Source: an uncultured Planktomarina sp.
GTDB taxonomy: Bacteria; Pseudomonadota; Alphaproteobacteria; Rhodobacterales; Rhodobacteraceae
NCBI GenBank assembly: GCA_905181815.1
Contig: CAJIZA010000007.1
Span: forward strand, 1 to 64,000
DNA length: 64,000 bases
Direction of reading: 5' to 3'
In this document: positions 9,364 to 17,695 of the stretch, in pieces
Layout: the number at the start of each line of letters is the position of its first letter
Numbering within the stretch: the stretch's first letter is position 1
Position numbers and translations under genes: made by a program
The notes under the pieces: generated by a model
The model's database searches: none
Told to the model about the DNA's origin: nothing
What the model saw: the letters and a program-made list of their open reading frames with translations, nothing else

Positions 9364-10340
9364 AACTTGCGTCCTTGAAGATTGGTGGCCGTGATGGCAC
9401 GCCAGTTATAGTATCCCGTGATTTGTCCCGCATGGTCCTAGCAACATCTGTTGTTAGAAGCGTTCGTGATGCCATCGAAGATTGGGGACGCTCTGAGCCT
9501 ATGCTGCGAGCTCTTAATAAGAAATTGGAGGCTTCTGAGGTCGAAACTATCCCATACGACCCTAAAGCTTTGGCTTCTCCCTTACCGCGCGCATTTCAAT
9601 GGGCTGACGGCAGTGCCTATTTAAGCCACATGCGGCTGGTACGCAAAGCCCGCGGTGCTGAGATGCCCGAAAATTCCGCGACAGACCCAATGCTTTACCA
9701 AGGAGGCAGCGACGGGTTTCTTGGGCCAGTTGATCCAATACCGTGTGTTGAGAATGACTGGGGCCTAGATTTTGAAGGTGAAATAGCTGTTATTACAGAT
9801 GATGTACCCATGGGTTGCTCTTCCGAGCAAGCCAAGTCGCATATAAAATTAATAATGTTATGTAATGATATCAGCCTTCGCCATGTTATGCGCCCAGAAT
9901 TAGTGAAAGGTTTTGGTTTTTTTCAATCAAAACCTGCCAGCGCCTTTTCACCAGTTTGCGTTACCCCCGACGAGCTGGGTGTGGCATGGACCGGCGGCCG
10001 CATTAATTTACCGCTAATAACGACTTATAATGGCAATGAGTTCGGGAGAGTAAATGCCGGCAAAGACCTTAGCTTTGAATTCACAGATTTAATAGCACAT
10101 GCAGCACGTACTAGAGATCTAGCAGCTGGCACTATAATTGGTTCGGGGACTGTCAGTAATGAAAATCACGATGAAGTAGGTTCCAACTGCTTGGCGGAAA
10201 AGCGGATGATTGAGACTATACGGGGTGGTGAGGCTACCACTCGATTCATGACTCCAGGGGATACTATAAGGTTTGAAATGCTCAACAGTGAAGGAAAAAG
10301 TATTTTTGGTGCTATTGACCAAACCGTAGTTGCGGGATGA
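9360..10340 (+). CDS. Fumarylacetoacetate hydrolase-family protein
   Basis: A 326-residue protein of the FAH superfamily, whose members hydrolyse C-C bonds of ring-cleavage products or act as isomerases/decarboxylases. The C-terminal catalytic domain shows DWGLDFEGEIAVITDDVPMG (metal-binding Glu residues), then CNDISLRHVM, KPASAFSPVCVTPDE, and GSGTVSNEN followed by CLAEKRMIE. The length and N-terminus (MKLASLKIGGRDGTPVIVSRD) are those of the group commonly annotated as 2-keto-4-pentenoate hydratase-like FAH enzymes, not classical FahA. It overlaps the hydroxylase stop by ATGA. Together the three genes make a hydroxylation, meta-cleavage and hydrolysis sequence; the reaction order is inferred. 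Confidence 0.85.
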   Translation: MKLASLKIGGRDGTPVIVSRDLSRMVLATSVVRSVRDAIEDWGRSEPMLRALNKKLEASEVETIPYDPKALASPLPRAFQWADGSAYLSHMRLVRKARGAEMPENSATDPMLYQGGSDGFLGPVDPIPCVENDWGLDFEGEIAVITDDVPMGCSSEQAKSHIKLIMLCNDISLRHVMRPELVKGFGFFQSKPASAFSPVCVTPDELGVAWTGGRINLPLITTYNGNEFGRVNAGKDLSFEFTDLIAHAARTRDLAAGTIIGSGTVSNENHDEVGSNCLAEKRMIETIRGGEATTRFMTPGDTIRFEMLNSEGKSIFGAIDQTVVAG

Positions 10341-10390
10341 AACTAAAAGCCTAGGCGAACATCTCGTTTGCCTGAGATTGGGCAGGTTAA

Positions 10391-11158
10391 ATGTCGTCAG
10401 GTCCTGATAATGTGCGGGCTCTTTCACGTGGGCTAAATATTATGCGGTTATTAAACAGAGTGGGCGCAGCCCGCGTCGGTGAGATAGCCCTTGAATTAGG
10501 GTTGCCTCGTACAACAGTTTATCGCCTCCTCAACACACTGGAAGAAGACGGTTACGTTCTTTATTCTGGAAGCGACTCTCGTGTGCGTTTGTCGCCTCTG
10601 GCGGCCACCTTAGGGGACAGCTCATCGACACGTTCGCAGCTTTGCCAAGTAGCCGCCCCAAGTTTGGCTAAGTTTACTGATCTGCACGCATGGCCGGTTG
10701 ATCTTTCCACTTATGCTGACGCGCATATGATAATTCAAGAATCTACTCATAGCCGTAGTCCACTATCGGTTGATCCAGGCATGATTGGTTATTCCTTACC
10801 TATGCTACGCTCTTCATCTGGACGAGCGTATCTGTCAGTCAGTGCTGGACGGGAGCGCGAGATAATAATTGATTTGCTCCGAGCAGAAAATGTTGTGGAA
10901 GATTTGCCATTTTTACAGGAGGAATGGCTCGAAAAAAATCTTAATGTTTATTTAAAACAGGGATTTGCTACTCGCGGGCCACAAACGTTTAGGCCTAAAA
11001 CTTCTAGCCTTTCAGTACCAATCATTTCTGATGAACGTGCTATTGGTTGCCTGTCAATTATCTGGGTCACTAAAGCAATGGAAATGGAGCGAGCCGTCGA
11101 AAGATATGCAGCTGCATTGCAACAAACTGCTATTGAAATTTCTGCTGGAGTACTTTGA
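10391..11158 (+). CDS. IclR-family transcriptional regulator
   Basis: 255 residues. The N-terminal winged helix-turn-helix contains RVGEIALELGLPRTTVYRLL followed by LEEDGYVLYSGSDSRVRLSP. The C-terminal effector-binding domain contains LPMLRSSSGRAYLS and ends with SVPIISDERAIGCLSIIW, both characteristic of IclR proteins. MhpR-type members activate phenylpropionate genes, so this one likely controls cluster A. It starts 50 bp after the FAH gene with GGCAGG before the ATG, and is followed by about 145 bp of promoter-like DNA before the TRAP operon. It is the only regulator in cluster A. The inverted-repeat motif shared by 6784-6805 and 11203-11225 is its candidate operator. Confidence 0.88.
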   Translation: MSSGPDNVRALSRGLNIMRLLNRVGAARVGEIALELGLPRTTVYRLLNTLEEDGYVLYSGSDSRVRLSPLAATLGDSSSTRSQLCQVAAPSLAKFTDLHAWPVDLSTYADAHMIIQESTHSRSPLSVDPGMIGYSLPMLRSSSGRAYLSVSAGREREIIIDLLRAENVVEDLPFLQEEWLEKNLNVYLKQGFATRGPQTFRPKTSSLSVPIISDERAIGCLSIIWVTKAMEMERAVERYAAALQQTAIEISAGVL

Positions 11159-11202
11159 AAAGAGATTGCAATATAACCAAAATAACTAATCATAATGCTG
11201 TC

Positions 11203-11225
11203 ATTTGTCCGCTAGACGGTCAATT
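11203..11225 (+). promoter_or_regulatory. Candidate IclR operator, copy 2
   Basis: TTGTCCGCTAGACGGTCAA (inside 11203-11225) is an inverted repeat, TTGtCCG/CGGtCAA, around CTAGA. It resembles the copy at 6784-6805 and lies about 80 bp upstream of the TRAP binding-protein gene. Confidence 0.4.
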
Positions 11226-11304
11226 TTACAAATGGCAATTCCGTGGTCAAAGCAAATAGCTAAACTTTTTACACAAAACTAAAACAAAAGGGAGAAGATA
11301 CACA

Positions 11305-12318
11305 ATGAGCCATTTATTTAAAACGGGCATTGCCGCCGCCGCATTTTCTGTAGCATCTATTGCCGCGTATGCCGCCGACACCACCCTCACTATTTCATCT
11401 TGGGCACCACCTACGCATGGCATGAACGCAATAATGTTTCCAGAATTGACCAAGGCAATGGAGGATGCAACAAATGGCCGCGTGAGCGCCAAAATTAAGT
11501 ATGGGCTGGGTTCTCCACCCGCACAATTTGACCTAATTCTTGATGGTGCAGCAGATATCACATGGATTTTCCACGGTTACTCTCCAGGCCGTTTTGTATC
11601 AACAAAAATGATCGAACTGCCAGGTTACCAAGGCAATGCAGAAGCTGCTTCAGTTGCCAGTTGGCGCGCCTACGATAAATTCTTTGCGGGGTTAGGCGAA
11701 CATAAGGGCGTCAAAGTATTGGCGATGATGACCCACGGCCCAGGGGCTTTACATTCCAATGCGCAAATATCTTCTTTAGAAGACATAGCCGGCATGAAAC
11801 TGCGCCTCGGGGGAGGGGTATCCGGCGATGTTGGTGCAGCACTGGGCGCAACAGGTATCCGGGTTCCTGCTCCAAAAGTTTATGAAACATTAGCTTCAAA
11901 TTCAGCTGATGGAGTTATGATGCCCATGGAGGCGAAGAAAAGCTTTAAACTATTTGAAGTAGCCAAGAATACGTACCAAGTACCTGGTGGTTTTTATCGT
12001 GGATCTTTCGCTGTTATTATGAACCAAGATACCTTCGACAATTTGTCTGATGTGGACCGTATGGCTCTTAGCAAAGTGTTTGGAGAAAACTTGTCGCGCG
12101 CAGCCGGTAAAGCTTGGGATAAGATCGACACAGCGGGCATGGCAGCTCTAAACGAAAATTCGGACAATAACTTGACCGAAGCTTCGGCTGCGGATGCAAC
12201 TAAATGGCAAGCAATGACTGGCCCTTTAATTACAAAAGTCATTGCAGAAGTGAGTGCAAAAGGTGTCGATGCAACTGCAGCTCACGCATTTATTAAAGAG
12301 CAAATGGCAGCTGAATAA
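11305..12318 (+). CDS. dctP: TRAP transporter solute-binding protein (DctP type)
   Basis: The periplasmic receptor of a tripartite ATP-independent transporter, 337 residues. A clear signal peptide, MSHLFKTGIAAAAFSVAS then IAAYA, precedes a likely cleavage site before ADTT. The mature part shows the DctP pattern: ITWIFHGYSPGRFV, then LEDIAGMKLRLGGGVSGDVG, where the Arg that normally salt-bridges a carboxylate ligand is found (KLRLGG). GGGAGAAG lies before the ATG. Co-transcribed with the membrane subunits but separated from them by a strong hairpin at 12354-12379, as is common where more receptor than permease is made. The ligand is presumably the organic acid degraded by cluster A. Confidence 0.9.
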   Translation: MSHLFKTGIAAAAFSVASIAAYAADTTLTISSWAPPTHGMNAIMFPELTKAMEDATNGRVSAKIKYGLGSPPAQFDLILDGAADITWIFHGYSPGRFVSTKMIELPGYQGNAEAASVASWRAYDKFFAGLGEHKGVKVLAMMTHGPGALHSNAQISSLEDIAGMKLRLGGGVSGDVGAALGATGIRVPAPKVYETLASNSADGVMMPMEAKKSFKLFEVAKNTYQVPGGFYRGSFAVIMNQDTFDNLSDVDRMALSKVFGENLSRAAGKAWDKIDTAGMAALNENSDNNLTEASAADATKWQAMTGPLITKVIAEVSAKGVDATAAHAFIKEQMAAE

Positions 12319-12353
12319 TATGACGGCATCTTCAATCTAATGAAGGCTTACTT

Positions 12354-12379
12354 GATAAGGCCCATTATTGGGCCTTATC
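12354..12379 (+). terminator. Intercistronic hairpin between dctP and dctQ
   Basis: GATAAGGCCC and GGGCCTTATC form a perfect 10-bp stem around ATTATT. There is no T-run after it, so it may act as an mRNA-stabilising or partial-termination element that gives an excess of the binding protein. Confidence 0.65.
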
Positions 12380-12400
12380 ACACAAATTGGGTGCACTAAA

Positions 12401-12946
12401 ATGAATGAGCTAGAAGTTAGAAAACCATCGTCAGAGGCCGCCTGGGACATGTCTTTTAGGCAGACTGGATTTTGGCGCTATATAGCTGTTCTGCCGACAT
12501 GGCTTGCTGCAAGTGCCCTTTTCATACTTATGACTATGACCTTTGCTGACGTCATACTACGCAGTTTATTTGGTAATCCTATTGAATCAGCCACCGAACT
12601 TACTCGGTTGCTTATTGCAATTATTGTTTTCTCATCGCTGCCTATTATAAGCTGGAAAGGAAACAATATTGTCGTCGACCTATTAGACCCATTGTTTTCT
12701 CGCAGGCTTGCCATAATTCGTGACATCGCAATTGATCTGACTTGTGGGGTTATCCTGATCTGGCCTGCTAAACGTGTTTGGGAATTGGCTGAACGCGCCA
12801 GAGGTTTCGGTGACGTAACAGAGTATCTCAATCTCCCACAGCATTATATCGGCTGGTTTATTGCCGTATTTACTTTTCTAACTGCCCTCACGTTCTTAGC
12901 TCGTGCCATTTTGTTAATTTTGTCTTCTGTAAAGGGTCCTGTCTGA
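12401..12946 (+). CDS. dctQ: TRAP transporter small permease (DctQ type)
   Basis: About 181 residues from the ATG at 12401; a longer frame from a TTG at 12368 would translate part of the upstream hairpin and is rejected. Four hydrophobic segments are apparent: around TWLAASALFILMTMTFADVI, LLIAIIVFSSLPII, DLTCGVILIWPAKRVWEL and WFIAVFTFLTALTFLARAIL. The motif ILRSLFGNPIESATELTRLL is the conserved DctQ stretch between helices 1 and 2. Its stop overlaps the start of the large permease. It forms the inner-membrane complex with the DctM subunit. Confidence 0.88.
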   Translation: MNELEVRKPSSEAAWDMSFRQTGFWRYIAVLPTWLAASALFILMTMTFADVILRSLFGNPIESATELTRLLIAIIVFSSLPIISWKGNNIVVDLLDPLFSRRLAIIRDIAIDLTCGVILIWPAKRVWELAERARGFGDVTEYLNLPQHYIGWFIAVFTFLTALTFLARAILLILSSVKGPV

Positions 12947-14262
12947 TGCTCGTCTCTATCATTGGGCTAGGAGTAGTTCTTTTTTTAGTTTTCTTGCGTA
13001 TGCCGATTGCCCTTGCGATGGGGCTGGTTGGCTTTGCCGGTTACGCTGATATTCGTGGAGTTAGGGCGTCAATCTCTATGGTCGGTAGAATAATCATTGA
13101 CACATCTCAAGATTATGGGCTTTCCGTTGTGCCGCTCTTCATACTTATGGGACTTTTTGTGAACAAAGGGGGCCTATCGAAAGAGCTGTATCAGGTATCC
13201 TACGTCTTTCTAGGGCATCTAAGGGGTGGGCTAGCAATGGCGACCATTGTGGCATGCGCTGGGTTTTCTGCAATTTGCGGATCGTCGTTAGCGACAGCGG
13301 CAACTATGTCAAAAGTTGCCATGCCTCAAATGCGCAAATACAACTATGATGACAGCCTCTCGACTGCATCCATTGCCGCTGGTGGAACTTTAGGAATCCT
13401 AATTCCCCCCTCAGTTATCCTGGTTATTTATGGGCTTTTAACCGAGACAAGCATTGGTAAATTATTTATTGCAGGAATAATACCAGGATTGCTTGGGGTC
13501 ATTTTGTATCTAGTTGCCGTACGCTACACAATCATCCGAGATCCCAAAGCTGGGCCAGCTGGAGAGCGCAGCAGCCCAATGGACCGCCTTCATGCGTTGC
13601 GTGGCGTATGGGCTGTTCTACTATTATTTTTTATTGTTATTGGTGGGCTGTATGGGGTCCTTAACATCTGGCCGCTCAACCTTACATTTTCCCCAACCGA
13701 AGCGGCAGGCATGGGCGCTGCGGGGGCATTTTTAATTGCAGTATCACGCGGCAAGCTAAATTTTTCAAAAACGCTGCAGGTTTTGATAGAAACAGTTCAG
13801 ACAACTGCTGCGCTATTTGCTGTGCTAATAGGAGCGTGGATATTTTCTAATTTTGTTAATATGGCTGGTCTACCTGAAGCTTTGCGGTTTTTAGTATCTT
13901 CAGCTGAGCTTTCTCCTATGCTTGTTATGTTAATGATTTTGGGTATTTACCTTGTTTTAGGGTGTGTATTTGAAAGTTTATCCATGCTTTTATTAACGGT
14001 ACCAATCTTCTTTCCTTTAGTTACAAGTTTGGGTTTTGATCCAATTTGGTTTGGTATAATCGTTGTAGTTGTGACAGAAATAAGCCTCATCACGCCACCT
14101 GTTGGCTTGAATGTTTTTGTACTTAAAGGCGTGATTGGGGATGTTTCAACGGCAACGATTTTCAAAGGAGTCACTCCTTTTTGGATTGTTGATATTATTC
14201 GTCTTGCACTGTTAGTGTTCATTCCTTCAATTATACTTTTTCTACCAAATTCAATGCTTTAA
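12946..14262 (+). CDS. dctM: TRAP transporter large permease (DctM type)
   Basis: 438 residues, about 12 hydrophobic segments, the ion-coupled translocation channel of the TRAP system. Family features are the start FLVFLRMPIALAMGLVGFAG, the first repeat motif GFSAICGSSLATAATMSKVA with MPQMRKYNYDDSLSTASIAA, and the downstream GILIPPSVILVIYG and EISLITPPVGLNVFV. The start overlaps the DctQ stop. Eighteen bases separate its stop from the P450 gene, so the P450 is likely in the same transcript. Confidence 0.92.
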   Translation: MLVSIIGLGVVLFLVFLRMPIALAMGLVGFAGYADIRGVRASISMVGRIIIDTSQDYGLSVVPLFILMGLFVNKGGLSKELYQVSYVFLGHLRGGLAMATIVACAGFSAICGSSLATAATMSKVAMPQMRKYNYDDSLSTASIAAGGTLGILIPPSVILVIYGLLTETSIGKLFIAGIIPGLLGVILYLVAVRYTIIRDPKAGPAGERSSPMDRLHALRGVWAVLLLFFIVIGGLYGVLNIWPLNLTFSPTEAAGMGAAGAFLIAVSRGKLNFSKTLQVLIETVQTTAALFAVLIGAWIFSNFVNMAGLPEALRFLVSSAELSPMLVMLMILGIYLVLGCVFESLSMLLLTVPIFFPLVTSLGFDPIWFGIIVVVVTEISLITPPVGLNVFVLKGVIGDVSTATIFKGVTPFWIVDIIRLALLVFIPSIILFLPNSML

Positions 14263-14279
14263 TTGGATACCTAAACATC

Positions 14280-15482
14280 ATGAATGCTACGTTTAATTTA
14301 CAAAATGTCTCTGAGGACTACATCGCGGATCCTTACCGTGTCCTAGCGGAACTCCGTGCACACTCGCCTGTTCATAAAAATAATGATGGGACATTTATCC
14401 TAACCTGTTACTCCGATATTGTTCAAACATATAGAGACCCTTTGATTTGGTCGTCTGACAAACAGTCTGTATTCAAATCAAAATTTGGAAATACGCCCCT
14501 TTTCGAGCATCATACAAATAGTATTGTTTTTATCGATCCGCCAGACCACACGCGTATTCGCAACCTTTTCCAATCTGCTTTCACCCGAAAAGCATTGGCA
14601 GCCTTTGTGCCTAGGATTACTGGCTTGGTAGATGAATATTTAGATCGCCTTGAAGATCAGGGCGAGATGGAAGTTGTCGAAGAATTTTCATTCCGCCTTC
14701 CAATTGAAGTAGTTTGCGATCTTTTGGGCGTTCCACGTCAAGATCGTGAATTAATTCGGGGATGGGCCAACTCAATTCTCACTGCATTAGAGCCAACATT
14801 AATGCAAAAACAGCTTGATGATGGAAATCAAGCTGTTGTCGATTTTAAGCAATATTTACGTGATCTTATTGCATATCGTCGGGTGCACCCTCATGATGCA
14901 AAAGACACAGAGGTTCTAACCATTCTAGCGGATGCGGAAGCGGATGGTAAAGGTCTCACAGAAGTTGAATTGCTGCATCAATGTATTTTCATGCTCAATG
15001 CAGGGCACGAAACGTCCACTAATATGATCAGCCATGGTATCCATGAAATGCTGCTGAACCCTGATCAAATTGAACTTCTCTCCAAAAACCCAGATCTTAT
15101 TGAGCCGATGGTGGAAGAGGTACTGCGCTATCAGGCACCAATCCAGATTAACAACCGTCAGGCAAAATCAGATCAGATATTGTCGGGCGTCACTATACCA
15201 GCAGATACTACTGTACATATGATGATCAATGCCGCCAATCGTGATCCGGCCCAGTTCCCAAACCCAGATCGTTTTGACATCACAAGGCGTCCAAACAGGC
15301 ATTTATCCTTTGGTTTGGGAGTCCATATTTGCGCCGGCAATGCTTTGGCTCGAGTGGAAGCGCAAATCGCGTTCCAAAGGCTATTCCACCGGTTTCCAAA
15401 ACTTAGGTTAACCACTCCTGCGGTCATTGCTCCAAGGCTGAGATTCCGGGAGGTATCATCCCTGCATGTGTGTGTGACTTAG
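14280..15482 (+). CDS. Cytochrome P450 monooxygenase
   Basis: 400 residues, the size of soluble bacterial P450s. The heme-binding loop is FGLGVHICAGNALARVEA with Cys351 as the thiolate ligand. The I-helix oxygen-activation motif is MLNAGHETSTNMIS (A-G-x-E-T), with Glu where many have Asp. The K-helix is EEVLRYQAP (E-x-x-R). It needs a ferredoxin and reductase, which are not in this window. In the TRAP operon it may perform an early step such as O-demethylation or hydroxylation of the imported compound before the flavin hydroxylase; this is inference from position only. Followed by IS6-like debris. Confidence 0.9.
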   Translation: MNATFNLQNVSEDYIADPYRVLAELRAHSPVHKNNDGTFILTCYSDIVQTYRDPLIWSSDKQSVFKSKFGNTPLFEHHTNSIVFIDPPDHTRIRNLFQSAFTRKALAAFVPRITGLVDEYLDRLEDQGEMEVVEEFSFRLPIEVVCDLLGVPRQDRELIRGWANSILTALEPTLMQKQLDDGNQAVVDFKQYLRDLIAYRRVHPHDAKDTEVLTILADAEADGKGLTEVELLHQCIFMLNAGHETSTNMISHGIHEMLLNPDQIELLSKNPDLIEPMVEEVLRYQAPIQINNRQAKSDQILSGVTIPADTTVHMMINAANRDPAQFPNPDRFDITRRPNRHLSFGLGVHICAGNALARVEAQIAFQRLFHRFPKLRLTTPAVIAPRLRFREVSSLHVCVT

Positions 15483-15550
15483 AGTTTTTATATCTGTATT
15501 TTCGTTGTTTTCAGACAAAGTCTAACAGGTCTCAAAGCACCACGAGCACA

Positions 15551-15655
15551 CAAATCTATAGCGCAGATTTGAAACCACTCCGCGAGGGCGTCACTGTTCA
15601 GCTTGAAATTAGTGCGGGAGTAGACATGGCGTACCACCGGCCCCTTATAGCCAGC
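15551..15655 (+). repeat. Dispersed direct repeat, copy 1
   Basis: Resembles 31184-31276 in the same orientation. The best-conserved part is AGCTTGAAATTAGTGCGGGA and the following TAGACATGGCGT, which the other copy carries with four changes in about 32 bases. Upstream, CCACTCCGCGAG also matches with one change. The two copies bracket cluster B. Confidence 0.5.
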
Positions 15656-15702
15656 CTAACCTACATCCAGTCCTCTTCAACCGATTTTAATCTGACCGTG
15701 CC
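15589..15702. mobile_element. About 114-bp element with IS6-type ends
   Basis: The right end, read inward from 15702, is GGCACGGTCAGATTAAAATC, clearly of the same type as the end of the IS at 5274. The left end, GTCACTGTTCAGCTTGAAAT, is a weaker inverted match. No transposase is inside. It could be a non-autonomous miniature element or what remains after deletion of a full IS6 copy. Confidence 0.4.
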
Positions 15703-15811
15703 CTGAGCTGACTTTAGCACTCAGATTTACCTCAAGACCAAAGGCACCGAAGCTTACAAAATCAAATTAGATAATCCAATTTTCACATGCTTAAGCCAAG
15801 CAAATCAAATC

Positions 15812-16474
15812 TCACTTGATATATTTAATCACAAATGCACCGGTGGTTTTGTAATGTTCACACAAGAGCTGATTGGCCTTGTTTAAGTCGCTTTGAATGA
15901 CAGCATCTACGATAGATTGATGTTCATCCCTAACCATTCTGGCTTCATAAGCGAATGCACGGGCCGCAATATATCTATAGCGAATGTTCAAATCATAGAG
16001 TTGGCTGCAAAATCCGAGCAGAACAGGAGAATTACAGTTACCAATAAGCTTGAGATGAAAAGCTTTATGTAAGATTTCAAAATTCTTTTTGGGATCAACT
16101 TCTGCTCGGGTCATACGGTGATGCGACAAGACAACCTCTTCGATCCACGCTTCAGAAGTGTTCTCGATACTTTGGCGTAGTGCGATGCTCTCGAGTTGAC
16201 AACGTAACTCTAAAATTTCTTGGAAATTTTCAACACTTGTCTCGGCAGCTCTAAATCCGCGTTGATCTTGGCGCACAACCAATTGGTCCGAAGTCAGAAG
16301 GCTGAGCGCCTCACGAATAGGCGCTGCCCCCACGCCCAGGATTTCCCTGAGGTTGTCAATTTTGAGCTTTTCGCCAGGGGCCAACTCACCGGTTAGAATA
16401 AGAAGTCGCAGAGACGAATAGGCGCCCTGCGTCGCGGAACTTTCTATTGCGGAAGAGGTTGGCCCAATACTCAT
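15812..16474 (-). CDS. GntR-family regulator (FadR/FCD type)
   Basis: 220 residues. The N-terminal winged helix has SSLRLLILTGELAPGEKLKI, then LREILGVGAAPIREALSLLT and DQRGFRAAE, typical of GntR. The C-terminal all-helical FCD domain shows ILELRCQLESIALRQSIENT and HKAFHLKLIGNC, with the metal-ligand His pattern later in VRDEHQSIVDAVIQ. It is the last gene of the long minus-strand catabolic unit, 9 bp after the metallolyase gene, so it is likely autoregulated. The palindromes at 22866-22879 and 28656-28669, or the TGTA/TACA pairs at 28678-28713, are candidate targets. Confidence 0.88.
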   Translation of the reverse strand: MSIGPTSSAIESSATQGAYSSLRLLILTGELAPGEKLKIDNLREILGVGAAPIREALSLLTSDQLVVRQDQRGFRAAETSVENFQEILELRCQLESIALRQSIENTSEAWIEEVVLSHHRMTRAEVDPKKNFEILHKAFHLKLIGNCNSPVLLGFCSQLYDLNIRYRYIAARAFAYEARMVRDEHQSIVDAVIQSDLNKANQLLCEHYKTTGAFVIKYIK

Positions 16475-16483
16475 TCTGTTTCC

Positions 16484-17695
16484 TTAATCCGTCTTCACCG
16501 TAGTTACGATATTAACGAATTCTTCATTGGACAAGACATCACGTTTTGCAATTCCTGTTGCTTTAACCTCATCCAAAATTTTTGCAATCTTTTCGTCGTC
16601 CAGTTCACCTAATCCAAGCTCGCCCATTTTATAAATAATGGAAGCTTTGCCAGATTTTTTACCCAATACCACCTCACCAATTTTTCCAGTGAGCGAGGGA
16701 TGGGTGGCGAACATGACCAACGGGTCATTCATAACATAGTTAATTCCGATGCCAGATTCACGGATAAAGTTGCCATGACCAAGAACCGGTTTGTTTCTTG
16801 CTATTGGAATGTTGCTTTTTGCTGCGATCATTTCTGCGAGCTCAGGGATTTTATCTAGTCGGTAGTTCGTATCGTAACCGTATAACAGATGCAGCCCCAT
16901 CATGAGTTCTTCCAAGGCTGCATTGCCGGTTCTCTCCCCCAGGCCATTCGCGCAGCTATGCACGCAAACTGCCCCAGCCGTGACAGCGGCAAGTTCCGTG
17001 GCAACACCCATACCAAAATCGTTATGGGTATGAATCTCTATTGGAAGTCCAGTCATATCATTAACCCAACGCACCATATGTTTGATCGCTTCTGGAGTGG
17101 CGCAGCCCATTGTATCGACGATACCAATTGAATCGGGTGGCGCATTGTCCATGATGTAGCCACATAAATTGGTCAAATCTTCCTTGCGTGCGCGTGTGGT
17201 GTCATACGGAAAAAATAAAGCATGCAATCCGTTTTCACGCGCGTAATTGATAATAGGAGCCGTCTTTTCAGCAACATCTCGCCATGTCCAGCCAAATTGA
17301 GTGACCAACTTTGGGTATCCAATGGGCACTTCGATCACAACGCCGTCTGCACCGCATTCTAGTGCCAGATCAATGTCTTTTTTCATCGCACGCGCGAAGG
17401 TGAAAATTTTGGAGTTTAGGCCCAGTTTTGAAATTTCAGTTATCGCCTTTTGGTCATCTAACGAAACGGCCGGCATGCCCGCTTCAATTCGATCCACACC
17501 CAATTCATTGAGCTTAGTGGCAATTTCGATTTTATCATCAACCGAAAACACGACACCCGGTGTTTGCTCTCCATCGCGCAACGTCGCATCATGGATTTCC
17601 ACCTTTTCAGGTAGGTTCAATCCATCGCGCACAGTGGCTTCAAAATTATATGGGCTGACCCACCACTTTCCGTCCTCTAAATGTGTCTCACGCAT
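16484..17695 (-). CDS. DRE-TIM metallolyase (homocitrate/isopropylmalate synthase family)
   Basis: 403 residues. The N-terminal HDATLRDGEQTPGVVFS is the DRE-type metal and catalytic loop, and IEIHTHNDFGMGVAT carries the HxH metal ligands, followed by CANGLGERTGNAALEELMM. These features define the family that joins acetyl-CoA to 2-oxoacids, or cleaves such products. It lacks the long C-terminal LeuA regulatory domain found in the leuA product at 54750 and is closer in size to homocitrate-synthase-type members. No lysine or nitrogenase genes are nearby; instead it sits between an intradiol dioxygenase (TAATG overlap) and a regulator. A catabolic lyase or condensation role on a ring-cleavage product is likely but unproven. 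Confidence 0.85.
   Translation of the reverse strand: MRETHLEDGKWWVSPYNFEATVRDGLNLPEKVEIHDATLRDGEQTPGVVFSVDDKIEIATKLNELGVDRIEAGMPAVSLDDQKAITEISKLGLNSKIFTFARAMKKDIDLALECGADGVVIEVPIGYPKLVTQFGWTWRDVAEKTAPIINYARENGLHALFFPYDTTRARKEDLTNLCGYIMDNAPPDSIGIVDTMGCATPEAIKHMVRWVNDMTGLPIEIHTHNDFGMGVATELAAVTAGAVCVHSCANGLGERTGNAALEELMMGLHLLYGYDTNYRLDKIPELAEMIAAKSNIPIARNKPVLGHGNFIRESGIGINYVMNDPLVMFATHPSLTGKIGEVVLGKKSGKASIIYKMGELGLGELDDEKIAKILDEVKATGIAKRDVLSNEEFVNIVTTVKTD

Larger units (their letters stand above)
15483..15811. other. Intergenic region with IS6-like remnants
   Basis: No gene is convincing. The region holds one copy of a dispersed repeat of roughly 90 bp (15551-15655) and a small element bounded by IS6-type ends (15589-15702), described separately. 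It is the 3' end of cluster A on the left and, on the right, the 3' end of the minus-strand cluster B unit. Confidence 0.6.

Noticed and set aside
15470-15706. A 78-codon frame after the P450 gene
   Set aside because: It runs through the dispersed repeat and the IS6-type end and has no family resemblance.
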